A stretch of DNA of 64,000 bases, from contig NZ_FKBS01000025.1 in assembly GCF_900078315.1 (NCBI RefSeq), positions 583,506 to 647,505 on the forward strand. The letters run 5' to 3'. This document shows positions 47,080 to 55,439 of this stretch, piece by piece. This DNA comes from Bordetella ansorpii. GTDB taxonomy: Bacteria > Pseudomonadota > Gammaproteobacteria > Burkholderiales > Burkholderiaceae_B. The position numbers and the translations under genes are program-made. The stretch's first letter is position 1. Each line of letters opens with the position of its first letter. Under the pieces are notes generated by a model. That model made no database searches. It worked only from the letters and a program-made list of their open reading frames with translations, and was not told where the DNA came from.

Positions 47080-48585
47080 CTACCGAAAACGCGCCGCCGC
47101 CCGGGCGATCACCTGCAGCTTGTCCTGCGCGATCTGCGTGGAACAGATCGGGTTGTCCGCGAAGGTGGCGAAGCCGCAATCGGGATGCAGCAGCAACCTG
47201 TCGCGGCCGAACAACGCAATGCCGCGCTCGATACGGGCCGCGACGGCATCCTCGGTTTCGATGGCCTGGTCCTTCTGGTTGACCACGCCGATGCCGATGC
47301 GGGCATGGTCGGGCAGCGCCTTCAGCATGGCCACGTCGCCCGCGCGCGGCGTGCACATCTCCAGCAGATAGGCGCCCACCTTCACCTGCGCCAGCATGGG
47401 CAGAAGCGGCGCGTAGTCGCCCGACAAGGCCACGCTTTCATCGGGGGTCCAGTTGCCTCGGCACACATGCAGGGCCGTGCGGTCCATCGGCATGCCGTCC
47501 AGTACGGCGTTCAGCAGGTCGCGCGCGAAATCCAGTTCCTGGTCCGGCGCCAGCGATTCGGACAAGGCGCCGCACATGAAGCTGCGCTTGTTCTTGGCGC
47601 CCGAGAACACCACCTCGGACAGCACGGGCTCGTCCAGCTGCACCAGCGAAGCGCCGGCATCCAGCAGTTCGGCCAGTTCCTCGCGCAACACGCGCACCAC
47701 GTCGGCCGCCAGTTCCTCGCGGCTGTCGTAGGCGCGGTCGGAGATGCACTCCATCCACATCGTGCGCGTCAGCAGGTACGGGCCCGGCAGCGCGACCTTC
47801 ACCGGCTTGCCGGTGACCGAGCGCGCGAAATCCACCTCGTGCGCCACCAGCGGACGCGAGCGCGACAGGTGGCCGAAGACGGCCGGATGCCGCACGTCGC
47901 CGGCCGGAATGTCCAGCGCGCGCAGCTCGGCGGCAAATTCTTCCGGATCGTCGACCAGCGGCAGCAGGTCGGTCAGCGGAATCAACTGGCAATTGTCCAG
48001 ACGCGAGGCCACGAAGCTGGCGTAGCTGTCGCGCCGCTGCTCGCCGTCGGTGACCAGGTCCACGCCCGCTTTCTCCTGCGCGGAGATGGCCAGGCGCACG
48101 GCGTCGTCGGCGGTCTCGTGGAACGAGGCCTCGGGCAGGCGGCCTTCGACGTGGGCGTGCATGGCATCGATCATCCAGCGCGGACGCGGCCAGCTGCCCA
48201 TGCCGGTCACCGCCAGGGCCGGCACGGGCGCGGCCGCGACGGGCTGGCGGCGCTCGCGCGGCGCGGCCGGCGCGGACGCCTGGACGGACACCGCGGCGGG
48301 CGCGGCCGGCACGGCATCGCGTTCGGCCAGCTTGCCCTTGCACACCAGGAAGCTGCGCTGGCCGTTGTGCTTGGTCCACGAGATCAGCTCGTTGCCGGTC
48401 AGGCGGCACCAGGCGGGCAGGTCTTCATCGACCGAGATCTCGCGCGACTGGATTTCGAGCAAGCCGCCGCGCGGCAGCGGATCGATGTGCTTGCGGATCA
48501 GCAGCAGCAGACCGTTGCCGCAATCGAGATCGCCGCCGTCGAAGCTGACGTCGGGCGAGAGGGTGTGCGTGGTGACGGGTTCCAT
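47080..48585 (-). CDS. TusA-like domain fused to MetE-type methyltransferase core
   Basis: A 501-residue fusion. Residues about 8-85 are TusA/SirA-like (DCGNGLLLLIRKHI with C22, then LPAWCRLTGNELISW), but the usual CPxP reads CGNG. A proline- and alanine-rich linker covers about 90-122. Residues 123-501 are the zinc catalytic domain of cobalamin-independent methionine synthase: GMGSWPRPRW, LVTDGEQRRDSY, LPGPYLLTR, and zinc ligands H373, C375 (LHVCRGN), E409 and C470 (LHPDCGF). The folate-binding N-terminal half of MetE is absent, so the methyl donor is unknown. It is the last gene of the operon, 18 bases after the exported-protein gene. Confidence 0.78.
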   Translation of the reverse strand: MEPVTTHTLSPDVSFDGGDLDCGNGLLLLIRKHIDPLPRGGLLEIQSREISVDEDLPAWCRLTGNELISWTKHNGQRSFLVCKGKLAERDAVPAAPAAVSVQASAPAAPRERRQPVAAAPVPALAVTGMGSWPRPRWMIDAMHAHVEGRLPEASFHETADDAVRLAISAQEKAGVDLVTDGEQRRDSYASFVASRLDNCQLIPLTDLLPLVDDPEEFAAELRALDIPAGDVRHPAVFGHLSRSRPLVAHEVDFARSVTGKPVKVALPGPYLLTRTMWMECISDRAYDSREELAADVVRVLREELAELLDAGASLVQLDEPVLSEVVFSGAKNKRSFMCGALSESLAPDQELDFARDLLNAVLDGMPMDRTALHVCRGNWTPDESVALSGDYAPLLPMLAQVKVGAYLLEMCTPRAGDVAMLKALPDHARIGIGVVNQKDQAIETEDAVAARIERGIALFGRDRLLLHPDCGFATFADNPICSTQIAQDKLQVIARAAARFR

Positions 48586-48603
48586 GTCGATGCTCCTGTG
48601 CGC

Positions 48604-50178
48604 CTACGGACGGCGGCGGCGGCCCCACTCGAAGCCCACGCCCAGGCAGGCCAGCGCGAGGATGGCGATGACGATGATCAGCGAGGGCGACAGGCCGCCG
48701 CTGGACGGCGCGGTGGGCGCAGGAGCCTGGGCTGCGGCCGGCGCCGGCGTGGCGGGCACGGCGGCCGCGCCGGTGTCGGCGCGTTGCGCGGCGGCGTAGG
48801 TGCGGGCCAGCATGGCGCGGCCCACGTCGAACAGGATGGCCTGGCCGGCCACGCGGCCCTGGCCCAGCACCAGGTCGACGTTGGTCACGTCGGGACCGCC
48901 CAGGTTGATCGAACGCGCGCCGTCACGGTCCTGCACGTGCCAGCCGGTGACCTTGCCGTCGGCCACGGAATCGACCACGACCTTGAAATAGCCTTCGGGA
49001 CCGGAGTAGGACTCGCCCGGCTTCAGGCGGATCTCTTCCTTGTTGACCAGCATGAAACCGAACTCATGGCCCGTGGGGCAGCCCACCGGGTAGCCCGTGA
49101 ACCGGGTGTCGTGCACGTAGTCCTGGCCGTAGCGCACGCTGAAGGCCTTGCCATAGACCTTCAGGTTAGCCTTGTCGCCTTCGAACGCCGTGGGCCACGG
49201 CGACAGGAAGGCCACCATGTCGCCGTCCTCGAACACCAGTGCCTTGCGGGCATCGGTATCCTCGATCAGGCGTTCCGGCTGGATGGGGCCCAGCGTGCGC
49301 GAGGCCGTCACCTTGCCATCCTGCAGCACTTCCAGGCTGACCGTGCCCTTTGCCGCGTCCACGGCGGCCACGCGCACGGTGCGCGCGCCGACCTGCCACT
49401 GCTCGCCCGCCGCCGCCAAACCCTTGTGGACGGTTTCTTCCGCGTACAGCATGCGATCGGTGCGCACGCCGCTCAGCCAGTCGAACACCATCTGCTTCGG
49501 CGTGACTTCACGCGCCTGGCCCTGGTTGTACAGCTGGTTGAAGCGCGTGCCCCACCAGTTGGTCTGGCTGGCCGACAGGATGGGATTGCCGAACGCCCAC
49601 TCCCAGTCGGTGCCCGAGATGCTGCGCACGTGCAGCGCGTGATTGGTCGTGGTCTCGTGGCCGACCGTCGCGTAGTAGTGATAGACCTGGCCGCCCACGG
49701 CCACGCTGCCGCCGGCCGGGATGGTGACGTTCTCCTGCACCTCGATCGACATGTCGTAGTCGATGTAGGTGGTCATGCGGCCCAGCACCGGCACCTGCTC
49801 GCCACGCAGGGCCACTTCGCCGCCCCAGGTGTCTTCCAGGTAGAACAGGCCACCCGCGGGAATCACCACTTCGCCGTTCTCGACCCGGCTCTGGCGGATG
49901 AACACGCCGTCGTACTTGGGAATCTTGCGGCCGAAGTCGTCGGTGACCATGCGGTACTGCGGCAGGCCGGGCAGGCCCGGCACGTAGGCCGGCTTGACCG
50001 GACGCTCCGCGATCAGCGAAAACGGCGGCGGAGCCTTCGTCTCGGGCGCGATGGGATGCGCCAGCGGCATGCCGGGACGTGCCGGCGTCAGGACGGAGGC
50101 GTAGTCGGTCGCGGCAACAGCCGATGCCGCGTGCAGACAGGCCAGTGCGGCTGCGACGGCCGCGAAACGGGTTTTCAT
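48604..50178 (-). CDS. Exported, C-terminally membrane-anchored protein of unknown family
   Basis: A 524-residue protein with a Sec signal peptide (cleavage after about residue 22, ASAVAATDY). A large beta-rich extracytoplasmic region follows, with repeated short segments such as VIPAGGLFYLEDTWGGEVALRGE and VTIPAGGSVAVGGQVYHYYATVGHE. A proline/alanine-rich stalk (PATPAPAAAQAPAPTAPSS) leads to a single C-terminal transmembrane helix and GRRRRP tail. A lone cysteine lies in GYPVGCPTGHEFG. I recognise no family. It is in the middle of the TusA/DsrE operon, so it is presumably the periplasmic component of that system. Confidence 0.7.
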   Translation of the reverse strand: MKTRFAAVAAALACLHAASAVAATDYASVLTPARPGMPLAHPIAPETKAPPPFSLIAERPVKPAYVPGLPGLPQYRMVTDDFGRKIPKYDGVFIRQSRVENGEVVIPAGGLFYLEDTWGGEVALRGEQVPVLGRMTTYIDYDMSIEVQENVTIPAGGSVAVGGQVYHYYATVGHETTTNHALHVRSISGTDWEWAFGNPILSASQTNWWGTRFNQLYNQGQAREVTPKQMVFDWLSGVRTDRMLYAEETVHKGLAAAGEQWQVGARTVRVAAVDAAKGTVSLEVLQDGKVTASRTLGPIQPERLIEDTDARKALVFEDGDMVAFLSPWPTAFEGDKANLKVYGKAFSVRYGQDYVHDTRFTGYPVGCPTGHEFGFMLVNKEEIRLKPGESYSGPEGYFKVVVDSVADGKVTGWHVQDRDGARSINLGGPDVTNVDLVLGQGRVAGQAILFDVGRAMLARTYAAAQRADTGAAAVPATPAPAAAQAPAPTAPSSGGLSPSLIIVIAILALACLGVGFEWGRRRRP

Positions 50179-50200
50179 GCGTAGTCCTTTCTTGTGATTC

Positions 50201-50734
50201 TCAAGCCTGCGCCGCGGGATGCGAACCCGGCTGGCGCGGCGGCAGTGCGCAGGCATTGGCGCGCCGCGACAGGAACAGCACCCCCCACCCCGTCAGCAAC
50301 AGGGTGTTCAGGGCGATGAGCGATTTGGGCACATCGGCCAGGAAGCCCCCCGCGATGCCCAGCCCGACCACCGACAGCGCGGGCGCCAGGCAGCTGACGC
50401 ACAGCGCGGACACCGCCAGCACGCCGCTGCCCGCGGCCACGCCGGCCGAGGCCTTGCCGCCCCGGCGGCCGATGGTCCAGGCAAAGGCCATGAAGGCCAG
50501 CGCCAGGCCGACGGTGACGGCAACGAAGTATTCCTCCTTGCGCACGAAGCTGATGGCCCAGGCCTGCGAGCGCTCGTAGGCCACGGCGCCGCTGGCCGAC
50601 AGTTCGCCGGGCAGGAAGCCGCACTCTTCCGCGGCGGCGGCGGTGGCGGGCACCTCGAACACGGCATAGCTGATGGCCACATAGCCCAGCACGGCCAGAA
50701 GAAAGACGATGGACATCAAGCGACGGGGAATCAT
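50201..50734 (-). CDS. Four-helix membrane protein with CxxC
   Basis: A 177-residue inner-membrane protein with four predicted helices near 6-26, 68-90, 98-125 and 138-158. Helix 3 carries CVSC in the segment ALCVSCLAPALSVVGLG, reminiscent of MerT/MerC-type thiol transport proteins, though the match is loose. A periplasmic loop holds one cysteine (EECGFLPGELSASG). The gene sits between the DsrE-like and exported-protein genes, 22 bases from the latter. A role in moving a thiol-bound group or metal across the membrane is inferred. Confidence 0.65.
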   Translation of the reverse strand: MIPRRLMSIVFLLAVLGYVAISYAVFEVPATAAAAEECGFLPGELSASGAVAYERSQAWAISFVRKEEYFVAVTVGLALAFMAFAWTIGRRGGKASAGVAAGSGVLAVSALCVSCLAPALSVVGLGIAGGFLADVPKSLIALNTLLLTGWGVLFLSRRANACALPPRQPGSHPAAQA

Positions 50735-50780
50735 GGAGACCTTCCTGGTGAAGACGAGGGCGCCGCGGCGCCCTCGAAAA

Positions 50781-51143
50781 TCAATAGCTGATGCTGGGAG
50801 CGTTGTCGCTCATGAACTCGACCAGCTTGGCGCCGCCGACGATCTTCGCGCCGGCCACCAGGTTGTTCTCGTCCAGGGCGCGCTTCTTGAAGCACGGCGA
50901 GCAGACGTAGATCTCGCCGCCCGCGGCCACGAAGTTGTCCATCAGTTCCTTCAGCGGCGCGAAGCCCTCTTCGTGGATGTCGTCGGCATAGCCCTTTTGC
51001 GACAGGCGGGTGCCTTCGATCGACAGGAAGACCAGGGTCTGCTTGTCGGACGCGACAGCGGCGTTGGCGACGACGAAGGCCACCGTGGCACGGTCGGTGT
51101 TGTCCTTCGAGCAGGTCAGGGAAACGACGAATTTTCCAGCCAT
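50781..51143 (-). CDS. DsrE-family sulfur-relay protein
   Basis: A 120-residue DsrE/DsrF-like protein. It opens MAGKFVVSLTCSKDNTDRATVAFVVANAAVASD, then LVFLSIEGTRLSQKGYAD, and a CxxC pair in IYVCSPCFKKRALD close to where DsrE members place their active cysteine. These proteins carry persulfide sulfur with TusA-type partners. The start at 51143 skips six upstream in-frame codons (MIRRFT). It is 54 bases downstream of the TusA-like gene. Confidence 0.85.
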   Translation of the reverse strand: MAGKFVVSLTCSKDNTDRATVAFVVANAAVASDKQTLVFLSIEGTRLSQKGYADDIHEEGFAPLKELMDNFVAAGGEIYVCSPCFKKRALDENNLVAGAKIVGGAKLVEFMSDNAPSISY

Positions 51144-51197
51144 GGTGAATCTCCGTATCAAAAGTGAGAAGAAAAAGGCGATGACGGGATCGCCGGC

Positions 51198-51443
51198 CTA
51201 CCAGTCCAACCGCGACCGTATCCAGAAGGTGTGGGTCTCGGGTTCGTAGCGTTCGAGTTCGTTGCGGGTCATGCGGCAGAATGCTGGAATGTCGTGGATC
51301 GCGCCCGCGTCATGCGCCACCACGCGCATCACCTGTCCGGGCATGCGCTTGAGATGCTTGCGCAGCTTCAGGATGAGCTCGCCGCAGCCCATCCCGCCCG
51401 CATCCCAGAAATCGGCCCCGTCGCCGGGGGTCGTTGTCGACAT
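51198..51443 (-). CDS. TusA-like sulfur carrier
   Basis: An 81-residue TusA/SirA-family protein. It reads FWDAGGMGCGELILKLRKHLKRMPGQVMRVVAHDAGAIHDIPAFCRMTRNEL, aligning with TusA, but the usual CPxP is CGEL. The sulfur-accepting cysteine is kept while the proline is lost, the same change as in the fused domain downstream. MSTTTPGD at 51443 is the natural start. It heads the five-gene operon and is divergent from the Crp-type regulator. Confidence 0.82.
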   Translation of the reverse strand: MSTTTPGDGADFWDAGGMGCGELILKLRKHLKRMPGQVMRVVAHDAGAIHDIPAFCRMTRNELERYEPETHTFWIRSRLDW

Positions 51444-51839
51444 GACTGACTCGCAGAGTTGTGCCGCCGCGCGGACCGGCGCAGGCGGGATGAAAAAAAT
51501 TCCGGCGTGGGGCATGCCCCCGCCCGATCGGCGCGCCAGCCCAGGCAGGCGCGCGGCGCACGGATTCAGGACGGGGGATGAATGCGTAGATAGACGGTCA
51601 TGGCAAGGACCTTGCACAGTCGGGCCGCAGAGGTCGGCCGCGCAGCATATGGCCGGAAGAAATAAGCACATATATTACCGCCCCTTACCGGCGAGCAGTC
51701 AGCCACACGACAGGCAAATCGGACGTCCGCCTATTTCGCCAGAAATGAAAAACTGATTCCAACGGCGGTACAAGCAGGACGGGCCTATCATCGGGTACGC
51801 GCGCGCCCGCTGGCACGCGCTTTCTATTCCCGTTCCTCC
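51444..51839. other. Divergent regulatory region between the TusA operon and Crp-type gene
   Basis: A 396-base region without a credible gene. It includes GCAAGG-A-CCTTGC (51603-51615) and an AT-rich patch AGCACATATATTACC (about 51665-51679). No FNR (TTGAT-N4-ATCAA) or CRP (TGTGA-N6-TCACA) consensus was found by eye. Confidence 0.45.
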
Positions 51840-52547
51840 ATGCCGTCCGCCCTCCCCCCCAGTTCCCTGGCCCTGCGCCGGATCCCTCTGCTCGACGTGC
51901 TGTCCACGGCGCAGCTGGATGCCCTGGCCGTGCAGTGCCAGTGGCTGCGCCTGGACGTGCAACAGGCATTGCCCGACAGCCGGCAGGACCAGGAGTCGCT
52001 GTACTTCCTGGTGTCGGGACACATCCGCATCATGACCCACGCGGCCAACGGCAAGACGGTCACCATCGCCGACATGGCGCCGGGCGACCACTTCGGCGAG
52101 ATGGCGGCCATCGGCGGCGCGGCGACCGCGCAGGAGCGCGTGGCCGTCGAACCCAGCCTGGTGGCCCGCCTGGATCACGGCGGTTTCCTGCAATGGCTGC
52201 GCGATGAGCCCCAACTGTCCTATCGCCTGCTGTGCGGCCTGACAGACAAGACACGCGCGCTCTACCAGCGTGTGGTCGAACTCAGCACCCTGGACGTGCG
52301 CAGCCGCCTGCTGGCGCAGTTGCTGCGGCTCGTGCACTCCGCCGGCGTCGACGACAACCGGGCCTGCATCGCCCACGCCCCCGCGCACAGCGCGCTGGCC
52401 AGCATGATCGGCACCAGCCGCGAGCAGGTCACGCGCGAGATGAGCGCCCTGACGCGCAAGGGCCTGTTGAACAAAAGCGGCCACGTGCTTTGCGTGACCG
52501 ACGTCGCGGCGCTGGCTCGGCAGTTCGAGCAGCACGCCTCGGCATGA
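51840..52547 (+). CDS. Crp/Fnr-family transcriptional regulator
   Basis: A 235-residue regulator with an N-terminal cyclic-nucleotide-binding-like beta-barrel and a C-terminal winged helix (IGTSREQVTREMSALTRKGLLNKSG). The barrel contains ITIADMAPGDHFGEMAAIGG and is followed by the long dimer helix. There is no N-terminal cysteine cluster, so it is not an oxygen-sensing FNR. It may bind cAMP, a redox ligand or NO. It is divergent from the TusA/DsrE operon and is the likely regulator of it. Confidence 0.88.
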   Translation: MPSALPPSSLALRRIPLLDVLSTAQLDALAVQCQWLRLDVQQALPDSRQDQESLYFLVSGHIRIMTHAANGKTVTIADMAPGDHFGEMAAIGGAATAQERVAVEPSLVARLDHGGFLQWLRDEPQLSYRLLCGLTDKTRALYQRVVELSTLDVRSRLLAQLLRLVHSAGVDDNRACIAHAPAHSALASMIGTSREQVTREMSALTRKGLLNKSGHVLCVTDVAALARQFEQHASA

Positions 52548-52671
52548 CCGAATCGCGCGCACAGTGTGAGAAAACGCACAGGCTGCCGGACACGGCGCTC
52601 TCCATAATCGTTCGTGCGGAAATGGCGTAGCTACGCCCCTTCCCTCCATAACATCCAAAGGAGATCGCATC

Positions 52672-52932
52672 ATGCTGACCAGGCAAATGCTGCTGGCCGC
52701 CTCGGCGCTGCTCATCGCGCACGCCGCCACGGCGCAAACCGCCCCCACCCCGGCGCAGCCTTCCCCCAATGCCCCCCTGACCCGCGAAGCCGTCCAGCAG
52801 GACCTCGACGCCTGGGTGAAGTCGGGCATGGCCGAGCTGACCCGCCGCGAGGAAACCCCCGACACGAATTCGGCCGAGTACCAGCGACGCCTCGCCCGAT
52901 ACCACGAACTGCGTCGCCAACAACCACATTGA
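52672..52932 (+). CDS. DUF4148-like exported protein
   Basis: An 86-residue exported protein: signal peptide to about residue 22 (HAATAQ), then a short helical domain LTREAVQQDLDAWVKSGMAELTRREETPDTNSAEYQRRLARYHELR. It resembles DUF4148 proteins common in Burkholderiales. A GGAGA ribosome site precedes the start. It is 17 bases upstream of the porin gene, suggesting co-transcription. Confidence 0.75.
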   Translation: MLTRQMLLAASALLIAHAATAQTAPTPAQPSPNAPLTREAVQQDLDAWVKSGMAELTRREETPDTNSAEYQRRLARYHELRRQQPH

Positions 52933-52949
52933 TCAACTGAAAGCACACC

Positions 52950-54053
52950 ATGAAAAAAACATTGTTCGCCGCTGCCCTGGCAGTGGGTTACGTTGGCGCG
53001 GCCCAGGCCGCCGACAGCGTCACCCTGTATGGCCTGATCGACTCGGGCATTGGCTATGAACAAGTCAAGGGGCCCAATTTCAAACAAAGCCGCTTCGGCG
53101 CCGTCAACGGCGTCAGCAGTGGTTCGCGCTTCGGCATGCGCGGCAACGAGGATCTGGGCGGCGGTCTGTCGGCCATCTTCACGTTGGAAGCCGGCTACAA
53201 CAGCCAGACGGGCACCTCCGCCCAGGGTGGCCGCCTGTTCGGCCGCCAGTCCACCGTCGGCCTGGCCGATGCCTCCTGGGGCAAGATCGAGTTCGGCCGC
53301 CAGACCAACATGGCGTCGAAGTACTTCGGCAGCGTGGACCCGTTCGGCACGAGCTATTCGACCGCCAATCTCGGCACGACGTTCAGCGCCGGCAACACGA
53401 TGCGCCTGGACAACCTGGTGCTGTATCAATCGCCCAACTTCGGCGGTTTCAGCTTCGGCGCGGGCTACTCGTTCAATGCCGACAGCACCAGCAGCAACAC
53501 CGGCTTCGCCACCAACGACAACAACCGCATCCTGACGCTGGGCGCGCGCTACACGCAGGGTCCGTTGGACCTGATCGCCGCCTATGACCGCATGAACCCG
53601 ACCAACGCCCAGCCCGGTGGCCAGGACGATGCCAGGATCCAGTCGTACGTCGTCGGCGGCACCTACGACTTCGAAGTCGTGAAGCTGCACGCGACCTGGG
53701 GCCAGACCTTCGACGGCTGGTTCGTGGGCACCGGCATGGGCACGAATCCCACCGGCTTCACCCCGTTCGGCAACTACGCGCTGGCCAACGGCTCGCGCGT
53801 GGACTCGACCATGCTGGGCTTCACCCTGCCGTTGGGCAATTCCTCGGTGTTCGGTTCGTGGCAGCGCGCCGATCCCAAGAACAGCCGCCTGACCGGCGAC
53901 GACAAGACGTTCAACGTCTTCGCCCTGGGCAGCACGTACAACCTGAGCAAGCGCACCAACCTGTACGCCTACGCGGCCTACGGCAACAACTACGCTTTCC
54001 AGGAAGACGTGAAGGACACGGCCGTGGCCGTGGGTATCCGCCACAAGTTCTGA
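52950..54053 (+). CDS. Gram-negative porin (Bordetella/Neisseria type)
   Basis: Outer-membrane trimeric porin of 367 residues. A signal peptide ends AQAADSVTLYG. The family opening is SVTLYGLIDSGIGYEQ, followed by RFGMRGNEDLGGGLSAIFTLEAGY and LGTTF...NTMRLDNLVLYQSPNFGG. The C-terminus ends AVAVGIRHKF with the terminal phenylalanine required for BAM recognition. A strong hairpin follows at 54075. Confidence 0.93.
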   Translation: MKKTLFAAALAVGYVGAAQAADSVTLYGLIDSGIGYEQVKGPNFKQSRFGAVNGVSSGSRFGMRGNEDLGGGLSAIFTLEAGYNSQTGTSAQGGRLFGRQSTVGLADASWGKIEFGRQTNMASKYFGSVDPFGTSYSTANLGTTFSAGNTMRLDNLVLYQSPNFGGFSFGAGYSFNADSTSSNTGFATNDNNRILTLGARYTQGPLDLIAAYDRMNPTNAQPGGQDDARIQSYVVGGTYDFEVVKLHATWGQTFDGWFVGTGMGTNPTGFTPFGNYALANGSRVDSTMLGFTLPLGNSSVFGSWQRADPKNSRLTGDDKTFNVFALGSTYNLSKRTNLYAYAAYGNNYAFQEDVKDTAVAVGIRHKF

Positions 54054-54074
54054 TCCCTCGGATCGACGCCTGAA

Positions 54075-54110
54075 GCAAGACGGGCCTTCTTTGCAGAAGG
54101 CCCGTCTTGC
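54075..54110 (+). terminator. Terminator-like hairpin after the porin gene
   Basis: Perfect 15-bp stem GCAAGACGGGCCTTC/GAAGGCCCGTCTTGC with a TTTGCA loop, 22 bases after the porin stop. There is no T-run beyond it, but the stem is long and stable. It sits between the porin and the convergent jetD. Confidence 0.6.
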
Positions 54111-54181
54111 TGATGCGGCGCGACGTCGCCCCTGGCAGTGCTTGATGGCACGAGCAATCGATACAGTCCGGTCTTCAGGGC

Positions 54182-55423
54182 CTACAGCCAGCCTTCCTGC
54201 TCGGCTTTGCGGGAGGATGCGGCCATCGCTTCGCACAGATCCCGAAGCACGGCGGGCAAGGCGGGCCGTTGCAGCAACGCTTCGATCAAGCGGCGGTCAT
54301 GGACATTCAACGGCCAATTCTGCCGGGCCGCGTCCAACTGCCTGGCATCCATCAGGTATGGCTCCCAAGGAAGCCCCAGGCCTTCCCAGAGCGAACCCAC
54401 CGTGCAGGCAATATCGACGCCGGCCGGATCCGCATCCGCACTGATCCAGGCGGGCACGGGCAATAACGACAGCAGGTGCGCCATCGCCAGCAGCCATTGG
54501 CGGCCTGGGCGGCCAGGCAACCAGACCAGCGCGATCTCGGGAGCCCGCTTCGCGGCCTGGCGCTCGAAGCTGGCCCGGTTCTCGATCAGCCACCAGCGCA
54601 TCGGGCCCCTGGCCGAGTCGGCGCAGCAAACATCCTCGATCGGCAGGCCCTGAAAGCGCACGGCGCCCACATCGATGCGCCGGCCCTGCCGGGATAGCGA
54701 CAGGTCTCCCGCCAGCCAGATCAGCGGTGCGAAATTGGAAATATTCAGCCGTTCCAGATCGAAGCCCGCCTCCAGCCAGCGCCAGTCCGCCAGGCGGATC
54801 GACTTGGTCGTCCCCTGCGCGCGCAGCGCAAAATCGCGCCGCATGCCCTGCGCGCCGGCGTCATGCCAATCGGCCAACGCCCGCAACAGGTCAAGACGGG
54901 TATCGAGCACATCGACCCGCAGCGCCTTGTCGCCCCGCAAGCGGTCCAGGGCGTGGGCAAGCTCGTCATGCAGATCGGGATCGAGCCCGTGGGTGTCCGC
55001 CACGGCCGCGCGCGCCTCCAGCCATGCCTGGGCCCGCGCGATGCGATCCTGGCGTTGCTGTCCCCGCTCACGCGGGCCCGTGACCCCCAACAGCGTTTGC
55101 AGCCGGGGCAAGTCTCGCCACGTGACGGCGTCCCATGACCAGACGCCGCCGCGCAGCTTCTCGTGGCGAACGAGCCATCCGTGGCGCAGCAGCAAGTCGC
55201 AAAGCGTTTCGGCCCGCTCGATACCGGTCTGGCCGGCCTCGGTCATCAGGACGGTACGGTTACGGCGGCTGGCATCGGAACGTATCCAACCGCGCAGCAG
55301 CGTCTTGTCCTCCGCGCTCAAGGCCTCGGGCAAGGCGTCCGGTACGGCCCGTCGCGCGCAGCGATCACGGGCATTGCGTCCGCGCGGCACGTCGTCCCAG
55401 GCCTGTTCATGAGGGTTCGACAT
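54182..55423 (-). CDS. jetD: Wadjet protein JetD (Toprim-type nuclease subunit)
   Basis: A 413-residue protein with a C-terminal Toprim-like domain: conserved Glu in WWLIENRASF (E281) and the DxD in ISADADPAGVDIA (D330, D332). The N-terminal half corresponds to the DUF3322 region typical of JetD/MksG. In Wadjet, JetD cleaves circular plasmid DNA after the JetABC SMC complex extrudes loops. It starts 16 bases after jetC and is the last gene of jetABCD. Confidence 0.85.
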   Translation of the reverse strand: MSNPHEQAWDDVPRGRNARDRCARRAVPDALPEALSAEDKTLLRGWIRSDASRRNRTVLMTEAGQTGIERAETLCDLLLRHGWLVRHEKLRGGVWSWDAVTWRDLPRLQTLLGVTGPRERGQQRQDRIARAQAWLEARAAVADTHGLDPDLHDELAHALDRLRGDKALRVDVLDTRLDLLRALADWHDAGAQGMRRDFALRAQGTTKSIRLADWRWLEAGFDLERLNISNFAPLIWLAGDLSLSRQGRRIDVGAVRFQGLPIEDVCCADSARGPMRWWLIENRASFERQAAKRAPEIALVWLPGRPGRQWLLAMAHLLSLLPVPAWISADADPAGVDIACTVGSLWEGLGLPWEPYLMDARQLDAARQNWPLNVHDRRLIEALLQRPALPAVLRDLCEAMAASSRKAEQEGWL

Positions 55424-55439
55424 GCGCGCGGCGCCCCGA

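Noticed and set aside
47026-50184. Very long plus-strand open frame (1052 codons)
   Set aside because: It is the shadow of the MetE-fusion and exported-protein genes on the opposite strand; the composition is the His/Gln/Arg-rich kind typical of antisense frames in GC-rich DNA.
52928-52937. TTGATCAA near the porin start as an FNR-type site
   Set aside because: The FNR dyad needs four bases between the half-sites; here they abut, so this is a chance match.
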